From: CBDFHF01 sp965247565
Lineage (GTDB): Bacteria > Pseudomonadota > Gammaproteobacteria > Methylococcales > Methylomonadaceae
Direction of reading: 5' to 3'
Length of the DNA: 64,000 nt
NCBI GenBank assembly: GCA_965247565.1
Contig: CBDFHF010000003.1
Coordinates: 2,294,001-2,358,000, forward strand
Shown here piece by piece: positions 24,906 to 34,228 of this stretch. Position 1 is the first letter of the stretch; each line of letters starts with the position of its first letter. Below the pieces are notes generated by a model. That model was not told the origin of the DNA and ran no database searches. It saw nothing but the letters and a program-made list of their open reading frames with translations. A program made the translations under genes and the position numbers.

Positions 24906-27900
24906 ATGCCATGTTATGAGAAATTGATACACCGAGTCGAAACTTACCGCAGATACAAACTAGCCGGTTTATTACCGGAAAGGAAGCGGGTTTTTGTTCA
25001 TAATACTAATTTGTACAGTCGCGACAAAGTACAGTTCTTTGATTTTCGAGCTGACTTTTCATGGTTTTTGTTTACATGCATTCTGTTTGGAATCTATCTA
25101 CTGTTTGCGAGTGTTGACAGTGCCGAAGCCAAACCACAGCTCAACATTGTCTCAGCTAGTTTCAAAAAACAAACCCTAACTGTTCGAGGTAGCTACAAAG
25201 GTAAAAAACTACCTAGCGATGGGTTGGTTAAACTGTATGACCGCAAGCTGGGTAGTTTGATCAATCAATGGACTTTGCTCGATTTTCCGGCCAAGAAAAA
25301 TAAGCGAACATTTCGCTTTGTCTTAAACCAGCCAATTGACGTACCCTGCGCCGTGCGTTTATCTGCGGAAGGGGCCAAGAATAAATTCAAAAAAGTCGCC
25401 GGCGCCCGTAAAAAGAATTGCAGCACCGGCAAGACTGCGCCAATCAATGGTGGTAGCACTACACCCAATCCGACATCAAACTCTTCAACACAACTGAGTT
25501 GCGAAATTTTAGAGCCGTCCGCCGGAGCCTCTCTTTCTGCTAATGCACCTGTATCCTTTAAAGCCCGTTTAAAAGCAAACGATCCGGCAAATCAAAGTCT
25601 CAAATACGAATGGGATTTCGCTGGTGGCGCCATGGAACGGCCCACCGGCACCATCATGGGTGAACAACAAATCGAAGCTCATCCCGTGTTCGTGCGTGAT
25701 AACAGCAATTATCGGGTAAGGTTATCAGCAACCGATTTGGCCGGCAGGCGCTGCGAAGCGGCTGTGGAAGTAAAAGTGGGGCAGCCACCTGCAGGGTTGC
25801 CGGATGTGACGCCATTAGCCCAAGCTGCCCAGCAAAGCGCGCCGTCGCCTGGTTATGCTCTAGCCAAAACCGGCGGCGAAAAGGTCGTGCTACCGTTCGA
25901 AGATTGGACCATGCAATGTGGCATGGATACGCGCATGACACCGAACATGTATCAAATTTACGGCCCGCAAGTGAATACCGTCAATGCCTATGTATACGAA
26001 AAAGGATTGCAACCCAAACCGCTAGGTGCAGACCAGGTTGATCTGGTCTATTACGCCGCTTCCAACCCCCTCGATCCAGTTGGCGCAAATTCTATTAACT
26101 CAACCAGCCAGAACTGGCCGCTGGGTTCGCCATTGATGGAAGCGGTTTTGCCGAAAACCGAAATGTTTGAACGGTTTGTGCGTCCGCCAGGTAGTAACCG
26201 TAACTTAGCGGATGGTTATATTAGTAAGAGCATGATCGACACCTATTCCCATTCTTATGGCGGACCTGGCGAATCCATTCAGCGTGGTCCTGATGAGGGT
26301 GCTAGCGGCGCTGGTTTGACGCCGCCACTGAATCCCGATCACGGTCGTTACATGCCCGGTATTGCGAACCCCTTCGCTGTCAATGATGCGCAGTCGTTCA
26401 GCGAATACGTTGCAGCCGACAACTGGTTCGCAGCGCGCTGGTTGCCGGTGAGTGGAGTCGACGACGCGGGACGAATCAATAATTTCCCCTTATTCCGCAT
26501 CGAAGCAAGGGAAACCGGTACTCAGAAGCCGCTAGCGGCAACGGATACCGTTGTAACTACTGGGCGAGATTTCCATTGTCGGGAGTGCCATGCAAAAGGC
26601 GGTATCGCAGCCAATCCAGACACACCAAGAACCAATGGTCGACCCTATCTGTTCGATCCTGACAGCAGCAATCTGTTCGACCGGGAATATGCGGCCCTGA
26701 AAAACGCCGTCAGCATGCATGACTTTAATGATTTTGGCATCAGTGATGATGGTGGTCATAACCACGTTGGTGGCCATAGCCATGGTGGCGGTTTTGCAGC
26801 TAGCCTTGATTTGGGTAAGGATGGCGATACTGCGCAGGTATATCAAGATGGTATGTCAGCTTGTGGTTCCTGGTGTCATACCTTCGATTTTCCGTCTGCC
26901 TTGGGTAGAACTGTCCGACAAACTGTATTTAGTGAGCAACCAAGGGCTTATCGTACCAATTCATCCAGCTTATATCATCGTTTTCATGGTCGATTACAGT
27001 ATAACGCTGATAAAACTGATATTCTACGCGATGCCAGTGGGCGTTATGTGCGCTTTGATTCAGAGACCGAATCTAACTCCAACAGCTTATTTCCGGTCAA
27101 GGACGCCCAAGGTAATCCGCTGCCGATGGAACAAAACTGCCTCAAATGCCACAGTGGTCAACGTGAGCAATGTTACCGTGATCGCATGTACACGGCTGGC
27201 GTTACTTGCTATCAATGTCACGGTGACATGCTGGCGGTAGCCAATATGTTCAAAAAGTCAAAACTGGGTCCTGACGGTAACGTTTGGCGCGAACCCTGGG
27301 TTGAACAACCTGAGTGCGGATCTTGCCACACCGGCAGCGCCAACCGAGGCAAAGGCGGAACTGGTGGGTTTTTCAGCGCAGGGGTTAGAAAAGTTGCATT
27401 CGATGAGAGTGATCCATCGGCCACGCCTTTTCAGCCTGATCGATTTAACCCAGATGAAAATCGATTCGCCGTTCCTATCAGTACCGTTGATAACAATCGT
27501 ATCTATAATACAAACTACGAACGTTATAAGGTGATATCCAAAACTCCGTTATTCCGATTGGGCAAAGATAGTCATGGTCAAGTGGCCTGTTCTGCCTGCC
27601 ATGGTTCGGCACATGCCATCTGGCCTAACCGCGACCCCAACGCTAACGACAATGTGACCGCGAACGAGTTGCAAGGCCATACTGGCGCAGTGCTAGAGTG
27701 CAGTGTTTGTCATACTGCTGATGCCTTTGCGCAATTCGCAAATATAGATGAGGGCGCAAAAGCGGTTGATGCTAAGCCCGGTATTCTTGGAGGGCCACAT
27801 AATTTGCATCCCATTAATGATGCTTCCTGGTGGCTCAAGACAAATCCTGCAAATGGAGCCTCTATTGTTGCAGGCGGATGGCACGTCAATTACACAAAAA

Positions 27901-29414
27901 TTGCTGGTAAAGCCGGCGAGGATCAATGTGTAGCTTGCCACGGTAATGATCGATTGGGGACGCGGTTATCTAAAACACCAGTTGATCGGCAATTTATTGA
28001 TGATCAAGGTAAGCCTGTGACTATCAAGGCCGGCACACCAGTGGGTTGTCAACATTGCCATACCATAGAAAGAAGTTGTAAGGGCGCACCAGGGCCAGAC
28101 TGCGGTAAGGATTCTGAACGCGTGGCTGAGACGACTAATCAGCCTCCAAAATTGACATCGAGTACTGAATTACAAGCAACTATAGGAGCTGATTTCAGTA
28201 CGAAGATAGCTGCTACGGATCCTGATGGCGACAAGATCGAATACCTATTGAATCCTCGCCCGGCCGATTCAGAAGAGATTATAAAGCTCGATCCAGCCAC
28301 TGGTGACTTGACAATTACTGCCAACTTTATCCAGAACGTGGCTAGCCAATCGATCCATAGGCCGCCTTTTGAGAAAACCCTTACCATCTTGGTTAGCGAT
28401 AGCAAAGGCGCTTTTTCATTCGAGCGTGTAAAGTTGCTAATCGATTGCCCTGATGATTCAGTTTGGGATCGCTCTTCTCAAGCTTGCGGGGCGCTGGCTT
28501 TTACATCCGAGCCATTTTCTGGCGGGGGTATCGATGCGGGTTCACCGTTCACATATCAGTTTACGGCCCGCTCGGCGGCTGGCTTGCCTGTTACCTACGA
28601 GCTACAAGAAGGAGCGACACCTGGCATGAGCATTGATGGGAATGGCTTACTTACTTTTGACAGCTCGACAGTAAAAGGCGAAGTGGCTGGGAGTATACTG
28701 GCGCGTGATAGTCAGGGTGTGGAGGCTTACGATTATTTGTCTTTATTAGTTTGCGCGGCGCCTATGCATTGGAGCAATGAGTTTGGAATGTGTGTTGGTG
28801 CAATTCACATCACAGCGCCGACAACTTATCCCGGAGTCAACAGTGGTGAAGTCTTCAACTACCAAGTGTTTGCCACCCACGACCAAAACTTACCGATCAA
28901 CTATAGCATTTTGAATGCTCCTGAGGGCATGGCCGTTAGCGCCAGTGGTTTGGTGACCTGGAATAGCGCAGGAGCGGAGGAAGGGCAGGTCTCTTTTCAA
29001 GTAGTGGCCACAGACGATCAGGGTAACGAAGCCAAGCTGGATCAACCTGTTCAGGTCTGCGGACTTTTAACGCGTTGGAATGCTGAGCTAAATGGCTGCA
29101 TGTACACCATTAATATAAACTCGTCTGCTTCAATTTTAGGCATCGATGCGGGACAGACTTATAAATATCACTTTAGTGCTTCTCACTTGGATGGCTTGCC
29201 TCTCAGCTATCACCTTATCGATGCACCACCGGGAATGACTATAGACACTGTTTCTGAACAGATTACTTGGTCCACTGATTTAAGCACTGCGGGTGTGTTC
29301 AACCCAATTCTGGTGGCTACCGATAGCAAAAATCAAGAGGCTCAACAACCTCTCAGCATAACGGTATGCGCACCGCCGACTCACTGGAGCAAGAATAACG
29401 GTTTTTGCGAATGA
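24906..29414 (+). CDS. giant secreted multiheme cytochrome, paralog P1
   Basis: 1502 residues; GGAG about 10 bases upstream. The leader is long: about 50 mostly polar residues, then the hydrophobic core FSWFLFTCILFGIYLLFASV and cleavage near AEA (73-75). Next come one small beta-type repeat (about 78-165, ending CSTGKT), a PKD-like domain (KYEWDFAGG ... YRVRLSATD), and a conserved region with NSINSTSQNWP and GRYMPGIANPF. The heme core (558-1052) has eight CxxCH sites: CRECH, CLKCH, CYQCH, CGSCH, CSACH, CSVCH, CVACH and CQHCH. A ninth site, CGSWCH (653-658), is of rare CX3CH type. Four Ig-like domains follow, each ending C-x-W-x-C; the protein stops at GFCE. Probably an extracellular electron carrier. 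Confidence 0.88.
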   Translation: MPCYEKLIHRVETYRRYKLAGLLPERKRVFVHNTNLYSRDKVQFFDFRADFSWFLFTCILFGIYLLFASVDSAEAKPQLNIVSASFKKQTLTVRGSYKGKKLPSDGLVKLYDRKLGSLINQWTLLDFPAKKNKRTFRFVLNQPIDVPCAVRLSAEGAKNKFKKVAGARKKNCSTGKTAPINGGSTTPNPTSNSSTQLSCEILEPSAGASLSANAPVSFKARLKANDPANQSLKYEWDFAGGAMERPTGTIMGEQQIEAHPVFVRDNSNYRVRLSATDLAGRRCEAAVEVKVGQPPAGLPDVTPLAQAAQQSAPSPGYALAKTGGEKVVLPFEDWTMQCGMDTRMTPNMYQIYGPQVNTVNAYVYEKGLQPKPLGADQVDLVYYAASNPLDPVGANSINSTSQNWPLGSPLMEAVLPKTEMFERFVRPPGSNRNLADGYISKSMIDTYSHSYGGPGESIQRGPDEGASGAGLTPPLNPDHGRYMPGIANPFAVNDAQSFSEYVAADNWFAARWLPVSGVDDAGRINNFPLFRIEARETGTQKPLAATDTVVTTGRDFHCRECHAKGGIAANPDTPRTNGRPYLFDPDSSNLFDREYAALKNAVSMHDFNDFGISDDGGHNHVGGHSHGGGFAASLDLGKDGDTAQVYQDGMSACGSWCHTFDFPSALGRTVRQTVFSEQPRAYRTNSSSLYHRFHGRLQYNADKTDILRDASGRYVRFDSETESNSNSLFPVKDAQGNPLPMEQNCLKCHSGQREQCYRDRMYTAGVTCYQCHGDMLAVANMFKKSKLGPDGNVWREPWVEQPECGSCHTGSANRGKGGTGGFFSAGVRKVAFDESDPSATPFQPDRFNPDENRFAVPISTVDNNRIYNTNYERYKVISKTPLFRLGKDSHGQVACSACHGSAHAIWPNRDPNANDNVTANELQGHTGAVLECSVCHTADAFAQFANIDEGAKAVDAKPGILGGPHNLHPINDASWWLKTNPANGASIVAGGWHVNYTKIAGKAGEDQCVACHGNDRLGTRLSKTPVDRQFIDDQGKPVTIKAGTPVGCQHCHTIERSCKGAPGPDCGKDSERVAETTNQPPKLTSSTELQATIGADFSTKIAATDPDGDKIEYLLNPRPADSEEIIKLDPATGDLTITANFIQNVASQSIHRPPFEKTLTILVSDSKGAFSFERVKLLIDCPDDSVWDRSSQACGALAFTSEPFSGGGIDAGSPFTYQFTARSAAGLPVTYELQEGATPGMSIDGNGLLTFDSSTVKGEVAGSILARDSQGVEAYDYLSLLVCAAPMHWSNEFGMCVGAIHITAPTTYPGVNSGEVFNYQVFATHDQNLPINYSILNAPEGMAVSASGLVTWNSAGAEEGQVSFQVVATDDQGNEAKLDQPVQVCGLLTRWNAELNGCMYTININSSASILGIDAGQTYKYHFSASHLDGLPLSYHLIDAPPGMTIDTVSEQITWSTDLSTAGVFNPILVATDSKNQEAQQPLSITVCAPPTHWSKNNGFCE

Positions 29415-29666
29415 TATAGACATAAGTCTGGATGGCTGGTATCGAGTTTAGGGTTAGCTTAATACTCGTATCAGCCCAATTTACTTTTGCAAAGACTAGC
29501 CAAAATAGAAGCGGTGAATATTCAGAATCTTTTAGAGATGCTAATCGAATGCCAAACTGAAATGCTGTTAACCAGCCAATAATGAGAATCACAATGAAGA
29601 GCTATTCGGTATGGATATTGCTGAATTTTTCTAGATAAAAAATAATAAAAATGGGGCTAATCAATC

Positions 29667-32600
29667 ATGTTGTACTACATCAATCGCATCACTCAATTTG
29701 TAACCATTAAACCTAATGAGTTTAGTCGCTTCGCAAACGCCAACCTAATCTACTCAACATGCGATCCGACCAAAAGACGACAATCTTGGCAGCGCTTGCA
29801 GCTTGTACTCATTTTCATGCTGGCTTCGGTTTGTTTGTTGTTTGTTGGTATCGACAGTGTCCAAGCCAAACCTCAGCTCAGCATTATCTCAGCCCGCTTC
29901 AAAAAACAAACCCTAACCGTTCGTGGCAGTTACAAGGGTAAAAAATTACCTGGGGACGGTTTGGTTAAACTTTACGATCGAAAATTAGGTAGTTTACTTA
30001 ATCAATGGAATTTACTTGAGATTCCAGCCAAGAAAAATAAGCGGTTTTTTCGCTTTGTTTTAAACCAACCTATCGACATACCCTGCGCCGTGCGCTTATC
30101 TGCCGAAGGTACCAAAAACAAATTCAAGAAAGTCACCGGTGCCCGCAAAAAGAATTGCAGCACCGGCAAGACTGCGCCAATACCCACGCCTCCGCCAAGT
30201 TCTTCAATGCAGCCTAATTGCGAAATTATTCAACCGAGTGTCGGTACGGTGCTTTCTGCAAATGCAGTGACAACTTTTAAAGCCCGATTGAAAGCGAATG
30301 ATCCGGCTAATCAAAGTCTCAAGTATGAATGGGATTTCGCTGGTGGCGCCATGGAACGGCCTACCGGCACCATTACAGGCGAGAAACAAATCGAAGCTCA
30401 ACCCACTTTTGTAAGGGATAACAGCACCTATCGGGTACGCTTAGCCGCGACTGACTCGGCAGGACAACGCTGTGAAGCCATGGTCGTTGTTACGGTCGGC
30501 AAGCCGCCATTAGTACCTACTTCCGTAGGTACGTTGGCGACTGATTCTCAAAAATCTGCACCCGCATCGGGGCAAGCTGGGGTACTTAAAACAACAGGGG
30601 AAAAGGTTGTTTTGCCATACGAAGACTGGAGTATGCAATCAGCAACTGATGCCCGGCTGATCCCCAACAATTGGGTGGTGATGCCAGCTATTACAAATTT
30701 GAAAACCCAGGTTTTCGAAAAAGCTCGATTACCCAGAGCGCTGAATGCTAATGAAATTGAGGTCAGTTATAAGGCTGCATCCAATTCACTCGACCCAGTA
30801 GGGGCAGATTCAATTAACTCCACCAGTCAGAATTGGCCTGTTGGAAGTTTATTGCTGCAGGCGGAAATTCAGAAAACCGATTTATTTGAAACATGGGTGC
30901 GTCCACCTGAAGCCAATCACGACTTTACTGATGCTTATTTTAACGCCACTTGGGTCAACGCCATCAGTTGGCTGGCGTTGGGGCAGACACCGCCTAACGG
31001 CGTAGCCGACGAGGGCTATCACAATCCGTTACAAGTGCCGCCGCTCAATCCGGATCATGGCCGCTACATGCCGGGTATCGCTAATCCGTATGCTGCCAAC
31101 GACGCTAAGCGCTTCAGTGGCTTCATTGAAGACGAACGCAGTTTTATTGCTCGTCTGCTACCCACAACTGATATTGATGATGCGGGGCGAGTCAATCCGT
31201 ATCCCCTATTTAGGGTAGAGGCCAGTCAACCTGATAACCAAACCCCGGTTGCGGCTACTGATCTAACAGTAACTTCCGGGCGCGATTTACACTGTCGTGA
31301 ATGCCACGCCAAGGGCGGAATGGCAGCCAATCCCAAAATTTACGCAGAGCATGCCGGACATGGCGATCATCACAGCGAGCCACCCACTTACTTCGATTCC
31401 GAAAGTCTTAGTCTGTTCGATCAAGAATATGCCGCCCTCAAAAATATCTCCAGCCTTCATGATTTTAAATTTGAGCATCATGTGGGCAGAAGCTTGGTGG
31501 ATTGGATGGATAAAGGTGGCGAATTTCAGGGTCTTGTGGCCTCTGATCACCCGGAAGCTTGTGCTAACTCCGGTTGCCATATTGGGCCTTTGACGCAAGT
31601 TCCTTTCAATGCCGAATTGAGAATGAAAAACGACGCGAAAACCAATGGAGTCGATGCCGATCCACTCTCGGTTAACATACATCGGTTTCACGGTCAGCTA
31701 CAGTACAACGACGACAAGACCGACGTGCTTCGCGATGAGTTCGGTTCCCCTGAGCGTTGGAAACCAGAAGATGGCATAAATCAAAACGCCGTGTTCCCCG
31801 TTAAGGATGCGAATGGCAAACCATTACCGATGGAGCAAAACTGTTTGAAATGCCACGGCGGGCAACGTGAGCAGTGTTATCGCGACCGCATGTTTACGGC
31901 AGGTGTTACCTGTTACCAATGCCATGGCGACATGTTGGCGGTAAGCGCTACTTATCCGAAAGCCAAGACCAATCCGGATTTAATTCCGCGCCGCATACCT
32001 TGGTTCGATCAGCCGGATTGCGCATCCTGCCATACCGGCAATGGTAATGTTGGCAAAGATGGCAGCGGCGGCTTTTTTAGTGCCGGGGTAATGAAAACAG
32101 CGTTCGATGAAGCCGATCTTTCCGCAACACCCCGTCAACCTGACACTGTCAATCCCGACAACATGCGCTTCGCGGTTCCAGTAAAGCCTATCGACATTAA
32201 TTGGTTAGACGAAAAAACTGTAGGCCGTGATGACGCGGTATACGGCATAACAATCAAACGCTTACCGCAAACACCGTTGTTCCGCTTAGCTAAAGATTTA
32301 CATGGCGGTGTTGCCTGTGCGGCTTGCCATGGTGGCGCTCATGCTATATGGCCTAATCGCGACCCCAATGCCAACGACAATGTGACTGCTACACAATTGC
32401 AAGGACATGCGGGGCACATTGTTGAATGTTCTGTTTGCCATTCGGCCGATGCATTTGCCAAATTAGAGAATCTGGATGCCGGACAGTTTAGCGGACTTCC
32501 CGAAAATACCGGTATCCTGGGTGGGCCTCATGGCATGCACCCGGTTAACGATCCCACTTGGTGGTCGGTTGCCAGCGAAGAAAGTCGTGGGGCTGGTGGT

Positions 32601-34112
32601 TGGCACGATAATGTTTACCACATGGCCGGCTTTAATGGCGTTGATCAATGCGCGTCTTGTCATGGTAACGACCATGCCGGTACCCGACTATCGAAAGCTG
32701 CTGTATATCGGGAGTTCCATTTACCTACCGGAATTACGGTCTCCTGGAAAGCGGGTGAAGCTATTGGATGTGATCGTTGCCATACCCTGGAACATAGCTT
32801 TAATGGTGGTTCTCCGCAAGGTGGTCTCGCGGTCAATCGTCCACCCAGCTTTGTTTCCACACCTGAAAGAACTGTAAATCTTGGGGAGCCTTATTCTTAT
32901 AACGTGGCTGCCACCGATCCGGATAGCGACGTTTTAACTTTTTCACTCAACGAGGTACCTGTAGACGTTAATTATAGACCGGCTGTGCAAATCGACTCAA
33001 AAACTGGGATCGTTACCGGGGTATTCGATGCAGATATGATTAACGGTGCAGTTCCGCCATTCGACTTAAGCTATATGGTGACCGTCAGCGACGGTCGCGG
33101 TGGCTTTGCCCATCAACAGGTCTCTGTTAGGCTTGACTGCCGAACTGAAAGCACTTTGGTTGAGGGCAATTGCAAGTCAAACCATATAGAAATTCAACCT
33201 GATCCTGACATGCCTCTGGGAATACAAGTGGGTGCATTCTATACCCACCGGTGGCAAGCAACCCACGCGAAGGCATTGCCGATAACTTACGGGTTAAAAA
33301 ATGCGCCGGAAGGAATGTCTATTGATGCTAATACTGGTGTGGTCACTTGGCAAACCCTACCGACTTCGACGGGTTACCATGCCTTTACGGTCATTGCTAC
33401 TGACAGCCAAGGCGCTCAATCCAGGTCAGTATCGAATGTCTCTGTGTGTACTGATAAAGAGCTTTGGAATTCGGAACAAAGTTTCTGTCAAAGCCCAATT
33501 AGCATTACTTCGGTAGCGCCAAATGGTCTAAATGTAGGGCAAAATTTTAGTTATCAAGTTGTGGCCAGTCATCCAGACGGATTACCGTTAACTTATTCGT
33601 TACCTGTAAGAGCAGCCGGAATGAGCATTGATGCCCAGAGTGGTTTGATGAGTTGGCAGGTGGACTCTATTAAACCTGGTTATTTTAATGCTGAAATTTT
33701 AATAACCGATACGAATGGGGGAAGGGCATCACACCAGGTTAGTCTGACCGTCTGTTCGGCTCTACAGCACTTCGATAATGACTCTGGCATATGCAAAGGG
33801 CCGATTTCTATACTTTCTTCACCAGAAATTTTGGGACTGAATGTCGGTGATGTCTTTCAATACCAAGTAGTCGCTGAGCATATGGAAGGCCTACCTATAA
33901 CCTATAAACTCAGCTATGCTCCGGCGGGCGCGACAATTAATGCATTGGGACTGGTCCAGTGGCAAGCTATGTCCAGTCCTAATGGGGTTGACTTCGGTGT
34001 TACGGCCGGAGATGGCCGAGGTAGTGACACTGATTCGTTTCATGGCTTCAGTTTACAAGTCTGCGACGCCCCGACTCATTGGGATGTCGACCAATCTGCG
34101 TGTGTTGAATAA
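29667..34112 (+). CDS. giant secreted multiheme cytochrome, paralog P2
   Basis: 1481 residues, closest to P1 and P3. A long N-region precedes the core LQLVLIFMLASVCLLFVGI, with cleavage near VQA (65-67). It has one N-terminal beta repeat, then the PKD-like domain. The heme core spans 543-1040 with CRECH, CLKCH, CYQCH, CASCH, CAACH, CSVCH, CASCH and CDRCH. At the second site stands CANSGCH (632-638), a CX4CH motif like those known in cytochrome c3. The conserved block HAIWPNRDPNANDNVTA and QLQGHAG is intact. Four Ig-like domains, the first with ATDPDSDVLTF of the calcium-binding cadherin-like type, end at CVE. A 252-base gap separates it from P1 and 116 bases from P3. Confidence 0.88.
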   Translation: MLYYINRITQFVTIKPNEFSRFANANLIYSTCDPTKRRQSWQRLQLVLIFMLASVCLLFVGIDSVQAKPQLSIISARFKKQTLTVRGSYKGKKLPGDGLVKLYDRKLGSLLNQWNLLEIPAKKNKRFFRFVLNQPIDIPCAVRLSAEGTKNKFKKVTGARKKNCSTGKTAPIPTPPPSSSMQPNCEIIQPSVGTVLSANAVTTFKARLKANDPANQSLKYEWDFAGGAMERPTGTITGEKQIEAQPTFVRDNSTYRVRLAATDSAGQRCEAMVVVTVGKPPLVPTSVGTLATDSQKSAPASGQAGVLKTTGEKVVLPYEDWSMQSATDARLIPNNWVVMPAITNLKTQVFEKARLPRALNANEIEVSYKAASNSLDPVGADSINSTSQNWPVGSLLLQAEIQKTDLFETWVRPPEANHDFTDAYFNATWVNAISWLALGQTPPNGVADEGYHNPLQVPPLNPDHGRYMPGIANPYAANDAKRFSGFIEDERSFIARLLPTTDIDDAGRVNPYPLFRVEASQPDNQTPVAATDLTVTSGRDLHCRECHAKGGMAANPKIYAEHAGHGDHHSEPPTYFDSESLSLFDQEYAALKNISSLHDFKFEHHVGRSLVDWMDKGGEFQGLVASDHPEACANSGCHIGPLTQVPFNAELRMKNDAKTNGVDADPLSVNIHRFHGQLQYNDDKTDVLRDEFGSPERWKPEDGINQNAVFPVKDANGKPLPMEQNCLKCHGGQREQCYRDRMFTAGVTCYQCHGDMLAVSATYPKAKTNPDLIPRRIPWFDQPDCASCHTGNGNVGKDGSGGFFSAGVMKTAFDEADLSATPRQPDTVNPDNMRFAVPVKPIDINWLDEKTVGRDDAVYGITIKRLPQTPLFRLAKDLHGGVACAACHGGAHAIWPNRDPNANDNVTATQLQGHAGHIVECSVCHSADAFAKLENLDAGQFSGLPENTGILGGPHGMHPVNDPTWWSVASEESRGAGGWHDNVYHMAGFNGVDQCASCHGNDHAGTRLSKAAVYREFHLPTGITVSWKAGEAIGCDRCHTLEHSFNGGSPQGGLAVNRPPSFVSTPERTVNLGEPYSYNVAATDPDSDVLTFSLNEVPVDVNYRPAVQIDSKTGIVTGVFDADMINGAVPPFDLSYMVTVSDGRGGFAHQQVSVRLDCRTESTLVEGNCKSNHIEIQPDPDMPLGIQVGAFYTHRWQATHAKALPITYGLKNAPEGMSIDANTGVVTWQTLPTSTGYHAFTVIATDSQGAQSRSVSNVSVCTDKELWNSEQSFCQSPISITSVAPNGLNVGQNFSYQVVASHPDGLPLTYSLPVRAAGMSIDAQSGLMSWQVDSIKPGYFNAEILITDTNGGRASHQVSLTVCSALQHFDNDSGICKGPISILSSPEILGLNVGDVFQYQVVAEHMEGLPITYKLSYAPAGATINALGLVQWQAMSSPNGVDFGVTAGDGRGSDTDSFHGFSLQVCDAPTHWDVDQSACVE

Positions 34113-34228
34113 CAATAATTATTTCTCCAACCCTCAATGTTGATTCGAGTAATACATCGAGGGCTTGGAGATGACCAGAAGTTAATTTAACTATTAATAG
34201 ATTTCCTTATAACAAAAGAGAGGGTGCC

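Noticed and set aside
31287..31691. 134-codon minus-strand frame inside P2
   Set aside because: Lies opposite a heme-coding region with strong conservation in the plus frame; no signals of its own.
34131..34163. Hairpin after P2 (CCCTCAATGT / ACATCGAGGG) as terminator
   Set aside because: No T-run follows and one pair is a wobble, so I do not call a terminator; P2 and P3 may be co-transcribed.
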